From Campylobacter magnus (GTDB lineage: Bacteria; Campylobacterota; Campylobacteria; Campylobacterales; Campylobacteraceae), in assembly GCF_028649595.1 (NCBI RefSeq), contig NZ_JAQSLK010000001.1, forward strand, positions 186,001 to 250,000: a stretch of 64,000 bases of DNA, written 5' to 3'. The translations under genes were made by a program, and so were the position numbers. Positions 8,994 through 18,542 of this stretch are shown here, one piece after another. Numbering within the stretch: the stretch's first letter is position 1; each line of letters opens with the position of its first letter. The notes under the pieces are model-generated. The model was given only the letters and a program-made list of their open reading frames with translations, did not search any database and was not told the origin of the DNA.

Positions 8994-11249
8994 ATGTCAA
9001 AATCATATGTAACTGGCTTTGGTCGCATAGGCGAACAAAGAGAGCTAAAATTTGCGCTTGAGGCGTACTGGGCTGGCAAAAGCGATTTTGCTAGCGTAGA
9101 AAATGTAGCAAAAGAATTACGCAAAAGACACTGGCAATACCAAAAAGACGCTGGCATTGACTTTATCAGCGTTGGAGATTTTTCTTATTATGATATTATG
9201 CTTGATCACAGCATTGCTTTTGGTGCTATTCCAGCTAGATTTGCTGGGCTTAGTGGCGAGGAGTTGTATTTTAGCATGTGCCGTGGAAACAAAGGCGCAG
9301 TTGCTATGGAGATGACAAAGTGGTTTAATACAAACTACCACTACATCGTGCCTGAACTAAATGCTAGCACAAGCTTTAAACTAGATGCTAGCAAATACAT
9401 AAATGAGTATAAAGAAGCAAAAGCACTAGGCATAAATGCTAAGCTAAATTTAATTGGACCATTTACTTATCTTGCGCTTTCAAAAACAAATGATGGAAGC
9501 GATGCTTTTTCTCACTTAGATGCGCTTGTTAGTGTGTATTGCGAGCTAATTGCTGAGATTGCTAAGCTTGATGATGAAGTAGTTATCCAGCTTGATGAGC
9601 CAATTTTTGTAACTGATAGAGCAAGTGATCTTGCCCCTCGCTTAAAAGGCGTGTATGACAAGATCTGTGCAGCTGCAAGCAACGCAAAAATCATATTTAT
9701 GACATATTTTGAAAAAGCCCCAGAAGCTACTGAACAAATAGTAAAAACTGGCGTGTGGGCAGTAGGTCTAGATCTAGTTCATAACTCAGAGTGTCAACGC
9801 CCAAGCATAAAGCTAATAAAAGATGCTAACAAGGTGCTATTTGCTGGAATTATAAATGGACGAAATATCTGGGTAGCTGATCTTGAAGAGCGCAAAGCAA
9901 AAGTAGGTCGCTTGCTAGATCAAATAGAGAGCGAGCGCCTATATATCGGCACTTCATGTTCACTGCTTCATGTGCCTTTTACGCTAAAATACGAAGAAAA
10001 TCTAGCTATAAAAGAGTGGCTAAGCTTTGCTGTTGAAAAGCTTGATGAGATTGTGATTTTAACAGCATTTGCTAATGGTAAAGAACTATGCGCAAGATGC
10101 TCTGAAATCTATGAGAAAAACAAAATAGCTATCGCTAATCGCAAAACCTCAAGCCTAGTAAATGACGCAGCCGTACAGGAGCGTGTGAAAAATCTAAGTA
10201 AATTTGAGCGTGAGACACCATTTAGCGAGCGTATAAAAGTCCAACACAAGCTATTTAATCTACCAAGCTTGCCAACTACTACCATAGGCTCATTTCCTCA
10301 AACCGCTGAGCTAAGAGCGGTTAGAAATGCTTTCAAAAAAGGCGAGATTGATAAAGCAAAATATGAAAGCGAGATTAAAAAATACATTGATGATTGTGTG
10401 GCTTTCCAAGAAAGCATCGGTCTTGATGTGCTAGTTCACGGCGAGCCTGAGAGAAATGATATGGTTGAGTACTTTGGCGAGCAGTTAAAAGGCTATGCAT
10501 TTAGCAAAAACGGCTGGGTTCAAAGCTACGGCTCTCGCTGCGTTAAGCCACCACTACTTTTTGGCGATGTAAGCAGACCAAATCCTATGACAGTAGACTG
10601 GATAACCTACGCTCAAAGCAAAACCAAAAAAATCATGAAAGGCATGCTAACAGGACCAGTCACTATAATGAACTGGAGCTTTGTTCGTGATGATATGCCA
10701 CGCAGCGAGGTTGTTAAACAGCTAGCGCTTTGTATCTATGATGAGATAAACGACCTTCAAAAAGCAGGTATCAAAATCATCCAAGTAGACGAAGCAGCCT
10801 TTAAAGAAGGCTATCCACTAAGAAAAGAAAATATCGGCGATTATGAGAGTTTTGCGGTAAATAGCTTTAAGCTAAGTGTAAGCTGTGCTGAGGCAAAAAC
10901 TCAAATCCACACCCATATGTGCTATTCTGAGTTTAATGATATCATTAAAACAATAGAAGCAATGGACGCTGATGTAATCAGCATAGAAACAGCAAGAAGT
11001 GGCAATGAGCTACTAAAAATCTTTAAATCAGTAGGCTATAAACAAGAAGTAGGTCCTGGTGTATACGACATCCACAGCCCAAGAGTGCCAAGCGTGAGCG
11101 AGATAGAAGAGCAAATCAAAGCTATACTAGAGGTGTTACCAAAAGAACAACTTTGGATAAACCCAGACTGCGGTCTAAAAACTCGCAAATGGGAAGAGGT
11201 AAAACCAAGCCTAGAAAATATGGTAAAAGCAGTAATAGCAAGCCGCTAA
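8994..11249 (+). CDS. metE: Cobalamin-independent methionine synthase
   Basis: 5-methyltetrahydropteroyltriglutamate-homocysteine methyltransferase, 751 aa, transferring a methyl group to homocysteine without B12. It has two barrels, with the N-terminal domain starting SYVTGFGRIGEQRELKFALE. In the C-terminal domain TTTIGSFPQT, LVHGEPERNDMVEYFGE and VIQVDEPA-like IIQVDEAAFKEG (substrate Asp) are recognisable. The zinc ligands sit in HTHMCYSEF and NPDCGLKTRKWEE. The length is normal. It is followed after 67 nt, containing a repeat-derived hairpin, by a MetF-family gene that would supply its methyl donor. Confidence 0.96.
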   Translation: MSKSYVTGFGRIGEQRELKFALEAYWAGKSDFASVENVAKELRKRHWQYQKDAGIDFISVGDFSYYDIMLDHSIAFGAIPARFAGLSGEELYFSMCRGNKGAVAMEMTKWFNTNYHYIVPELNASTSFKLDASKYINEYKEAKALGINAKLNLIGPFTYLALSKTNDGSDAFSHLDALVSVYCELIAEIAKLDDEVVIQLDEPIFVTDRASDLAPRLKGVYDKICAAASNAKIIFMTYFEKAPEATEQIVKTGVWAVGLDLVHNSECQRPSIKLIKDANKVLFAGIINGRNIWVADLEERKAKVGRLLDQIESERLYIGTSCSLLHVPFTLKYEENLAIKEWLSFAVEKLDEIVILTAFANGKELCARCSEIYEKNKIAIANRKTSSLVNDAAVQERVKNLSKFERETPFSERIKVQHKLFNLPSLPTTTIGSFPQTAELRAVRNAFKKGEIDKAKYESEIKKYIDDCVAFQESIGLDVLVHGEPERNDMVEYFGEQLKGYAFSKNGWVQSYGSRCVKPPLLFGDVSRPNPMTVDWITYAQSKTKKIMKGMLTGPVTIMNWSFVRDDMPRSEVVKQLALCIYDEINDLQKAGIKIIQVDEAAFKEGYPLRKENIGDYESFAVNSFKLSVSCAEAKTQIHTHMCYSEFNDIIKTIEAMDADVISIETARSGNELLKIFKSVGYKQEVGPGVYDIHSPRVPSVSEIEEQIKAILEVLPKEQLWINPDCGLKTRKWEEVKPSLENMVKAVIASR

Positions 11250-11265
11250 GAGCTTTTTAAAAATC

Positions 11266-11306
11266 TAGAATTCCCTAGAAAAATCTAAAAAAACTAGGGA
11301 ATTCTA
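11266..11306. repeat. Inverted pair of palindrome half-sites between metE and metF
   Basis: TAGAATTCCCTAG (11266-11278) and CTAGGGAATTCTA (11294-11306) are perfect 13-bp inverted repeats around a 15-nt A-rich loop. They can form a strong stem-loop in the metE-metF transcript. The downstream arm ends 10 nt before the metF ATG and is immediately followed by AAGGTGAATAA, so it could affect access to that ribosome site. Confidence 0.75.
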
Positions 11307-11316
11307 AGGTGAATAA

Positions 11317-12237
11317 ATGAAATTAAAAGAAAAAATTAAGCAAAATTCTCCAGCGATTTTACTTTATGGCTTTACGCCACCTAGCATTGATACTGATAGC
11401 AAAAAAGTAGAACAAATCGCAGCCACGCAGCTTTTGCGCTTAGCAAATAGCAGGCTTGATGGGCTTGTGATTTATGACTTACAAGATGAAAAAGAAAGAA
11501 ATAAAGATAAAAGAACCTTTGATTTTAAGGATACTTTAGAACCACTTAATTACTATAAAAAGTTTTTTGCGGGCAAATATCAAGCAGTAATTTACAAAGC
11601 AGTTAGCAAATACTCCCCAGAGGCACTAGCAGATTTTCTAGGGCAAAATAATGAAATAATCAGCGTCTTTGTAGGTGCTAGTAGCAAAAACGATACGCCA
11701 AAAACTCACCTAAACGATGCTTATGAATTAAAAGCTAAAAATGCTCCAAATATCGTACTTGGTGGCATTTGTATACCAGAAAGACATATTAGCAAGGGTG
11801 ATGAGCATCTAAGAGTAGGGCAGAAAATATCAGCAGGCTGTGAGTTTTTTATCACTCAAGCTGTCTATAACATAAACAACGCAAAGCATTTTCTAAGCGA
11901 TTATGCTAAGCTTTGCGCTAGCAAGGAAACAAAAAAAGTGCCTATAATCTTTACTTTTACCCCTTGTGGCGATGCTAAGACACTTAGCTTTATGCGCTGG
12001 CTTGGCATCGATGTGCCAAAGTATTTTGAAGGGCGCCTAATGCATAGCTCAAATCCGGTTGAAATGTCGGTAAAAACTAGCTTTGATATGTTTTGTGAAC
12101 TTTATCATTATGGCAAAGAATTAGGCATTAGCGTCGGCGCAAATGTAGAGAGCATTTCACGAAAAAAAATTGAGATTGAAGCGAGTATTGCTTTACTTGA
12201 TACTATTTCAGATTTTATCAAAAAGGAAACAAATTGA
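11317..12237 (+). CDS. metF: Methylenetetrahydrofolate reductase family protein
   Basis: A MetF-superfamily barrel of 306 aa. The recognisable part is GGICIPERHISKGDEHLRVGQ followed by AGCEFFITQAVYN, which matches the folate/FAD-binding core of the family. The N-terminus (YGFTPPSIDTD, LDGLVIYDLQDE) is unlike E. coli MetF and resembles a divergent group seen in actinobacteria and some Campylobacter. Next to metE it most likely makes 5-methyltetrahydrofolate, but the assignment to true MetF rests on context. The start has an AAGGTGAATAA site. It overlaps the next gene by 4 nt (TTGA). Confidence 0.78.
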   Translation: MKLKEKIKQNSPAILLYGFTPPSIDTDSKKVEQIAATQLLRLANSRLDGLVIYDLQDEKERNKDKRTFDFKDTLEPLNYYKKFFAGKYQAVIYKAVSKYSPEALADFLGQNNEIISVFVGASSKNDTPKTHLNDAYELKAKNAPNIVLGGICIPERHISKGDEHLRVGQKISAGCEFFITQAVYNINNAKHFLSDYAKLCASKETKKVPIIFTFTPCGDAKTLSFMRWLGIDVPKYFEGRLMHSSNPVEMSVKTSFDMFCELYHYGKELGISVGANVESISRKKIEIEASIALLDTISDFIKKETN

Positions 12238-14156
12238 GAATTATCCTAGGACTTGGCATAGCTGTTTCGCTGGTAATCTTGATGTTTTTGGGGAATTTTT
12301 ATTCGCAAATGAAGCTTGATATTAGCCCTATAGTTGATTATAAGCCAAAGCTTACCACGCAGTTTTTTGACAGAAACGGCGAGCTTATAGCAAATGTATT
12401 TGACGAAAAAAACCGCCGCTATGCTAGCTTTGATGAGATACCAACTAGACTTGTTGAAGCTCTTGTAGCAGTTGAGGATACTGCGTTTTTTGAGCACGAT
12501 GGTATAAATATAGAAGCGATTTTTAGAGCAGCGATAAAAGACATCCAAGCAATGGCGCTAGTCGAAGGAGCTAGCACTATCACACAGCAGCTAGTAAAAA
12601 ACCTAGTGCTAACAAGGGAGAAAAAGTTCGTTCGCAAGCTAAAAGAAGTCCTGCTTGCTTATGAAGTAGAAAAAGTCCTAAGTAAAGAGCAAATCATAGA
12701 GCGGTATTTAAACGAGGTGTTTTTTGGGCACGGCTATTATGGGGTAAAAACAGCGGCTGCTGGATACTTTCGCAAGCCACTCTCAGCCCTAAGCCTAAAA
12801 GAAATGGCGATTTTAGTGGGCCTGCCAAAAGCACCTAGCACCTACGACCCAACTCGTCAGTATGAACTAAGTATGAGTAGGGCAAATGCCGTTATAGGGC
12901 GTATGAGAGACCTTGGCTGGATAGATGCAGCGCAGTATCAGCAAGCTATAAACGAACAGCCAAAGGTCTACAATGACACTCTAACGCAAAACAAAGCTCC
13001 ATATCTTATAGATGAGGCTTTAAAACAGCTAAGTGCCACTATCCCTGATATAAAAAGTGGCGGATATAAGATTACTCTCACAGCTGACTTGCGAGTTCAA
13101 AAAATCGCAGAAAATGCACTAAAAGATGGCTACAATGAGATTTTAAAACGCAATAAAAACGCTGATGAAAATGTGCTAAATGGCGCTGCTATAGTAAGCA
13201 ATCCGCTAACTGGCGAAATTCTAGCCCTAGTTGGCGGTGTGGATTACGCAAAAAGTAGCTATAACAGGGCTACACAAAGCTCACGCCAGCCAGGCTCGTC
13301 TTTTAAGCCTTTTGTATATTTAGTAGCGTTAAATCAAGGCTTTAGCCCAGCTAGCAAGGTAGCTGATGTGGCAATGGCCTTTGAGGGAATGGGAGGTGAT
13401 GGCAAGGCTTGGAAGCCAAAGAACTACGGCGGCGATTTTGCCGGCTTTATCACGCTAAAAGACGCTCTTAAAAAATCACGCAACCTAGCAACAATCAGCT
13501 TGCTTGTAGATGTGGGCTTTAATAGCGTTCATAGCAAGCTTGATGGCTTTGGCTTTCGCAATATCCCACCAAATCTAAGTATAGCACTAGGCAGTTTTGG
13601 CATTAGCCCTATGGATTATAGTGAGGCTTACTCGCTCTTTGCTGGCATGGGAAATATCGCAAAGCCCTATCTCATCAGCGATATCACAGCTGCTGATGGC
13701 ACCAGCTCACACTTTGCGCCAAATATCCGTGAGGTAGTGCCTGCTCGCCAAGCCTACTTGATAGTAGATATGATGAAAGCGGTGGTAAACGAAGGCACCG
13801 GTCGCAGAGCGCGCGTGCCTGGAGTAGAAATAGCTGGCAAAACAGGCACGACAAATAATAACATCGATGCGTGGTTTTGTGGCTTTAGCCCTGAGCTAGA
13901 AGTCATCGTCTGGTATGGAAACGACGATAATACCCCTATGCGAAGAGTAGAGGGCGGTGGCCTAACATCTGCGCCTGTATTTAGCCAAATCGTGCGTGAG
14001 TATAAAAAACTCTACCCAGATACAAAAAGCACCTTTAGCGTCCCAAGTGGCGTAAAATCAAGCGGTGGAGTGCTATATACTGACATCTCACCACTACCGC
14101 AAAAAGCCGGGCACGATACGGTAGAAATTCAAGAAAACGAGGGACTAATTTTTTAA
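12234..14156 (+). CDS. pbpA: Penicillin-binding protein 1A, bifunctional
   Basis: Class A PBP, 640 aa, polymerising and cross-linking peptidoglycan in the periplasm. It has an N-terminal membrane anchor (residues 3-21) and a GT51 glycosyltransferase domain with catalytic Glu81 in VEDTAFFEHDG and motif EGASTITQQLVKN. The transpeptidase domain has SSFK (Ser355-Lys358), SRN in KKSRNLATI and KTGTT. The start is the TTG overlapping the metF stop, with an AAAAGGAAAC site upstream; the next ATG would remove the anchor. Translational coupling to metF is likely. A repeat field begins immediately after the stop. Confidence 0.93.
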   Translation: MRIILGLGIAVSLVILMFLGNFYSQMKLDISPIVDYKPKLTTQFFDRNGELIANVFDEKNRRYASFDEIPTRLVEALVAVEDTAFFEHDGINIEAIFRAAIKDIQAMALVEGASTITQQLVKNLVLTREKKFVRKLKEVLLAYEVEKVLSKEQIIERYLNEVFFGHGYYGVKTAAAGYFRKPLSALSLKEMAILVGLPKAPSTYDPTRQYELSMSRANAVIGRMRDLGWIDAAQYQQAINEQPKVYNDTLTQNKAPYLIDEALKQLSATIPDIKSGGYKITLTADLRVQKIAENALKDGYNEILKRNKNADENVLNGAAIVSNPLTGEILALVGGVDYAKSSYNRATQSSRQPGSSFKPFVYLVALNQGFSPASKVADVAMAFEGMGGDGKAWKPKNYGGDFAGFITLKDALKKSRNLATISLLVDVGFNSVHSKLDGFGFRNIPPNLSIALGSFGISPMDYSEAYSLFAGMGNIAKPYLISDITAADGTSSHFAPNIREVVPARQAYLIVDMMKAVVNEGTGRRARVPGVEIAGKTGTTNNNIDAWFCGFSPELEVIVWYGNDDNTPMRRVEGGGLTSAPVFSQIVREYKKLYPDTKSTFSVPSGVKSSGGVLYTDISPLPQKAGHDTVEIQENEGLIF

Positions 14157-15261
14157 GCTCTAGGGAATTCTAGAATTCCTTACTATGTCATCCCCCAGCT
14201 TGACCCGAGGATCTCTATAGAATTCTAGAATTTCGTCATTGCGAGGGAGCAAAGCGACCGAAGTAATCTTTAAGAAATTCTAAATTTTACTCTAGGAATT
14301 CTAGATCTTCTGGGGGTTAGGGGGTGTCTTTTTTTGGGGGATTCTAGAATTCTCTACTATGTCATCCTCGGGCTTGACCCGAGGATCTCTATCCGGAATT
14401 CTAGAATTCTTTATGATGAGATCTCCGATCAAGTCGGGATGACACAAGGCTTAGGAAATTCTAGAGCTCTCGTCATTGCGAGCGAAGCGAAGCAATCTCT
14501 AGGAATTCTAGATTTTGCCTTAGGAATTCTAGATTTTTGTTCGCTTTTAGTCTAGATAAATTTAGCTTACAAATTTTATAAGGACTACGCCCTAAACCAT
14601 TAGGGGTGCCACCCCTAAAACCCCACCAAAATCTAAAATTCTCTTGCTTTATTTGCGTTTTTTGCTTCACATCCGCTGGTTGGGGGTTAGGGGATATTCA
14701 GTCCTAGGAATTCTAGAATTCCCTACTATGTCATCCTCGGGCTTAACCCGAGGATCTCTATATGGAATTCTAAATTCTTTGTGATGAGATCCCCCGATCA
14801 AGTCTGGGGATGACAAAGACTATGGAATTCTAGATTTGTGCTGCCCTCTAAACCTCACAGTAGCGGCTGTTGAAAAGCTATAGAATTCTAGAATTTCGTC
14901 ATTGCAAGGGAGCAGAGCGACAGAAGCAATCTCTAGAAATTCTAGATTTTTGCTAGGAATTCTAGATTTATGCTTAGGAATTCTAGAATTCTCGTCATTG
15001 CGAGCAAAGCGAAGCAATCTGGAATTTTAGATTTAGTCTTAGGAATTCTAGATTTTCTGGGGGTTAGGGGGTGTCTTTTTTTTGGGAATTCTAGAATTCC
15101 ATAGCTGAACAAGGCGTACTATGTCATCCCCCAGCCCCTTTGGGGGATCTCTATATGGAATTCTAGAATTCTTTATGATGAGATCCCCCGATCAAGTCGG
15201 GGGATAACACAAGGCTTAGGAATTTTAGATTTATGCTGCCCTCTAAACTTAGCAGTAGCGG
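14157..15261. repeat. 1.1-kb gene-free repeat field
   Basis: Palindromes and half-sites are interleaved with GTCATTGCGAG elements (about 14234-14272, 14471-14500, 14896-14935, 14992-15020), GTCATCC...GGATCTC elements, a fourth copy of the roughly 130-nt module (14539-14664), and three G-rich TTAGGGG elements. A short piece reading GCTGCCCTCTAAAC...AGTAGCGGCT occurs twice (14841-14870 and 15234-15265). No gene is credible here. Confidence 0.85.
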
Positions 15262-16002
15262 CTAGGCATAAAACACCTTTTTTAGATATAGTCCTGCAGC
15301 TGGGGCTGGGATTTTAGTCGGCACTGCTTGGCTTTTATTTTCTAAACGATTTTTTAATATTTCTAGTTTTTCTGGGTTTTTAGCGCATTCTAGGGCGTTT
15401 GCTACCATGAGACGAACCTGAGAGCGAAGAAAGCCATTGCCTTTAAAAGCGATTATTACAAACTCTCCAAGCGCTGTTTTTCTCGCTCTTGCCCTAGCGT
15501 AAAAAAGTCTGCGAACGGGGCTTTTTTCATTGCTACCGCTTTTATAAAAGCCGCTAAAATCACGCTCGCCACAAAAGAGCCTTAAAGCCTCATTTAGCAC
15601 CTTCATATCAGGCTTGGCGCAAAAATAGACCAAATCAGCAAGCTCTATTCTTTGCCTCCCACAAAAGAGCAAATAGCGATAAGCTCTAGCTTTTGCGCTG
15701 TATCTTGGGTGAAAATCAGCATTTACTTTTTTTACATTTTTGACAAAAACGCTAGCTGGCAGGTGGCGGTTTAGCTCGTTTTTTAGCTTTGTTAAATCCC
15801 AAAAGTCCCCGACCTCCACGCTTGAGAGCTGCATAAGTGCATGAACCCCAGCGTCCGTGCGAGAGCTTGAAATTACAGGGCTAAAAACGCCTATTTTTCG
15901 TAAAGCTAGATTTAGCGCGTCCTCTACTGCCTTGCCATTTGGCTGGGTTTGTGAGCCTTGAAACTTTGCGCCATTATAGGCATAAATGATAGCAATTTTC
16001 AC
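15262..16002 (-). CDS. truA: tRNA pseudouridine(38-40) synthase
   Basis: TruA modifies U38-U40 in the anticodon arm of many tRNAs. The catalytic Asp50 lies in the invariant SSRTDAGVHA. FHPRYSAKARAYRY and GFLRSQVRLMV are further family blocks. At 246 aa it is of normal length. It is the last gene of a three-gene minus-strand unit (prepilin peptidase, LptF-like, truA), starting 8 nt after the LptF-like stop. Its end reaches the repeat field. Confidence 0.94.
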   Translation of the reverse strand: MKIAIIYAYNGAKFQGSQTQPNGKAVEDALNLALRKIGVFSPVISSSRTDAGVHALMQLSSVEVGDFWDLTKLKNELNRHLPASVFVKNVKKVNADFHPRYSAKARAYRYLLFCGRQRIELADLVYFCAKPDMKVLNEALRLFCGERDFSGFYKSGSNEKSPVRRLFYARARARKTALGEFVIIAFKGNGFLRSQVRLMVANALECAKNPEKLEILKNRLENKSQAVPTKIPAPAAGLYLKKVFYA

Positions 16003-16010
16003 ACTCTAGC

Positions 16011-17021
16011 CTAAAAACGCCTTAGAATTCCGCGCTTAAAGAAATAAAAACTAGAAGCAAAAGTAGCCAAAAATACTAGCGGAATTCCAACAGCCGGTAG
16101 CTTGGCAAGGAGCAAAATACCGCTAAAATACGCAAAAAGCACCAAAAACACACTAGCATAAGGCCCACGCTGTTCGTAGCGATAAACCACAAGCCCAAAG
16201 CGCAGCGCAAAAAGCACACTAGCAAGCGGGAAAAGCGCAATGAGCGTGTAAATACAAAGATCACGGGCTTTTTTAGGATTTGACCAGTATTTTATAAGAT
16301 CAAAATCTTCTAAAAGCTCAGGCTTTGTCGTGCTTGAAATAATGAGATTTTTAAACTCGCCCACTTGCCAGTTTTTCTGCCCTATATCATAAAATGAGCC
16401 CTTATCAAGCACAAGCGAGAGCGTGCCATCTTTGTTTTCTACATGACCGCCACTGCTGATTATTAGTCGCTCGCCGTTTATAAAGGGATTATAAAGAACG
16501 ATATTTTCATACTCCAAGCTAGCTTGGTTTTTATCACTAGCAAAGATATACCAGTTGCCAAACTTCTGCCCAAACTCGCCTGGGCGGATATTTAGGCTAA
16601 ATCTTGTCTTTTTATACTCTATAAACTTTGCGTTTTGATCTTGCATGTAGGGCATGAGAACTAGCGCATTTAATAGCATTAAAAGGCTTAAAATCCCAGC
16701 TACCACACCAAAGAATATACTAAGTTCTCTTGGGCTTTTGCCAAGGGTGAAAATCACGATGCTTTCATTATCACGAGAGAGTTTAAAAAGGCTCATCGTA
16801 AGCGAGACAAAGAAGCTAATAGGCAGCGTAAAAAGCAAAATTTGCGGCAGCAAAAAGCTATAAAGCTTGATAAATTCTAAAAAACTGATTTCTACATAGC
16901 TTGTGATTCTTGCTATATTTATAAAAAACACGATTGAGACAATAAGAAATAGCGTCAAAAACAAAGATAATAAATTATCAATAAAGTTTGTGAAAAAATA
17001 CTTATTTACTCTATTTAGCAT
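16011..17021 (-). CDS. LptF/LptG (YjgP/YjgQ) family permease
   Basis: Inner-membrane permease of the LPS (LOS) transporter that extracts lipid A-core for passage through the LptA bridge. At 336 aa it has three N-terminal TM helices (about residues 13-35, 50-75, 100-122), a periplasmic beta-jellyroll section (about 130-245), and three C-terminal TM helices. It starts one base after the prepilin peptidase stop. LptF and LptG are hard to tell apart from sequence alone, and the second subunit is not in this window. Confidence 0.82.
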   Translation of the reverse strand: MLNRVNKYFFTNFIDNLLSLFLTLFLIVSIVFFINIARITSYVEISFLEFIKLYSFLLPQILLFTLPISFFVSLTMSLFKLSRDNESIVIFTLGKSPRELSIFFGVVAGILSLLMLLNALVLMPYMQDQNAKFIEYKKTRFSLNIRPGEFGQKFGNWYIFASDKNQASLEYENIVLYNPFINGERLIISSGGHVENKDGTLSLVLDKGSFYDIGQKNWQVGEFKNLIISSTTKPELLEDFDLIKYWSNPKKARDLCIYTLIALFPLASVLFALRFGLVVYRYEQRGPYASVFLVLFAYFSGILLLAKLPAVGIPLVFLATFASSFYFFKRGILRRF

Positions 17022-17780
17022 TTAAAAATTCCAAAAATTTTGTGAAATTAACGCAAGTAATAGCGCAAGAGAGAGCGCAGGTATAAAAGGTACTTCTACT
17101 TTTTTGCCAAGTAAAAGCAGGTGAAAAACTAGCTGTATAGCGCAAGCTAACATCACAGCCAAAAAGCCAAGCTTAAGCCCACAAAGCGCGCCTATAACGC
17201 CAAAAATCAGCACATCAGCCTCGCCCATACTCTCAACTATCTCGTTAGTGTTCTTGCGGTTTTTCCACGCACTCACGCAGGATTTGATAAGAAAAATCGC
17301 ACCCATAAAAAGCAAGGCCATGCTAAGTGGCGAAGAAAGCGTAAGCATATCCTCTAGGCTAGTAAATTTGCTAGCAAGCGCAAAAAATAAAGCAAAAATT
17401 AACAAGCTCTCAGGCACAGCCAAATACTCAAAATCAATAATGCTAAGCGCAAAAAGCAAAATCAAACTAAGCGCAAGAAAAATAGCACTATAAATTTCAC
17501 CACAAAGATAAAAAGCAAGCGCGCCAAAAGCCCCACAAATAAGCTCAACAAAGGGATAGCGCAGGCTGATTTTGCTTTTACAAAAGGCGCATTTGCCACC
17601 TAAGAAAATATACGAAAATACTGGGATATTATGATAAAAGCGTAGTTTGTTGTGGCAGTTTGGGCAGTTGCTAGCTGGGTAAAAAATACTAAGACCTTTT
17701 GGCATGCGAGCGATAAGCACATTTGCAAACGAGCCTACACACAGCCCAAAAAGCACGAAAAATACATAATAAACTAACAT
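17022..17780 (-). CDS. Prepilin peptidase (A24 family)
   Basis: Membrane aspartic protease of 252 aa that trims and methylates type IV pilin-like proteins, likely supporting DNA uptake together with ComEC. The N-terminal cytoplasmic domain has a zinc-binding pair CPNC...CAFC. Conserved ARMPKGLSIFYPASNCP precedes it. The two catalytic Asp are in IDFEYLAVPE and in GEADV; the latter is a GXAD variant of the usual GXGD. Six or seven TM helices follow. Gene order with uppS and the LptF-like gene matches C. jejuni as I remember it. Confidence 0.88.
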   Translation of the reverse strand: MLVYYVFFVLFGLCVGSFANVLIARMPKGLSIFYPASNCPNCHNKLRFYHNIPVFSYIFLGGKCAFCKSKISLRYPFVELICGAFGALAFYLCGEIYSAIFLALSLILLFALSIIDFEYLAVPESLLIFALFFALASKFTSLEDMLTLSSPLSMALLFMGAIFLIKSCVSAWKNRKNTNEIVESMGEADVLIFGVIGALCGLKLGFLAVMLACAIQLVFHLLLLGKKVEVPFIPALSLALLLALISQNFWNF

Positions 17781-17844
17781 TTTCTCCCCTTAAAATATTC
17801 ATAAATGATTTTAGCGAAATTTTTAAAAAATTTAGCAAATAGTC

Positions 17845-18540
17845 TATGATTTTAGCTAGGAATTCTAGAATTCCCTACTATGCCATCCCCCAGCCCCTTT
17901 GGGGGATCTCTATATGGAATTCTAGAATTTGTTTTATATTTGCGTTTTTGGGGGTTAGGGGATATTTTTAGTCTTAGGAATTCTAGAATTTTCGTCATTG
18001 CGAGCGAAGCGAAGCAATCTCTAGAAATTCTAAATTCATCCTTAGGGAATTCTAGATTTATTCTTGGGAATTCTAGTTTTTGCCGTAGGAATTCTAGAAT
18101 TCCCTACTATGTCATCCTCGGGTTTGACCCGAGGATCTCTATATGGAATTCTAGAATTCTCTGTGTCATTGCGAGGGAGCAAAGCGACCGAAGCAATCTC
18201 TAGAAATTCTAAATTCATCCTTAGGGAATTTTAGATTTTCTGGGGGTTAGGGGGTATCTTTTTTTTAGGGAATTCTAGAATTCCCTAAAATTCGTCATTG
18301 CGAGCGAAGCGAAGCAATCTCTAGGAATTCTAGAATTAACTCGGGAATTCTAGATTTTATCCTTAGGAATTTTAGAATTCCCTACTATGTCATCCTCGGG
18401 CTTAACCCGAGGATCTCTATAGAAATTCTAAATTTATTTATGATGAGATCCCCTGATCAAGTCGGGGTATGACACAAGGCTAGAGAATTTGGAATTCCCT
18501 AAAATTCGTCATTGCGAGGCTTTGAAAAAGAGGGAGCAAT
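17845..18540. repeat. Third repeat field
   Basis: About 700 nt of alternating palindromes, GTCATTGCGAG...GCAATCTC elements (about 17994-18024, 18164-18201, 18293-18322, 18506-18543) and GTCATCC...GGATCTC elements, plus G-rich elements near 17949 and 18239. The last GTCATTGCGAG copy abuts the stop codon of the minus-strand 42-aa ORF at 18543. No gene is credible. Confidence 0.82.
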
Positions 18541-18542
18541 CT

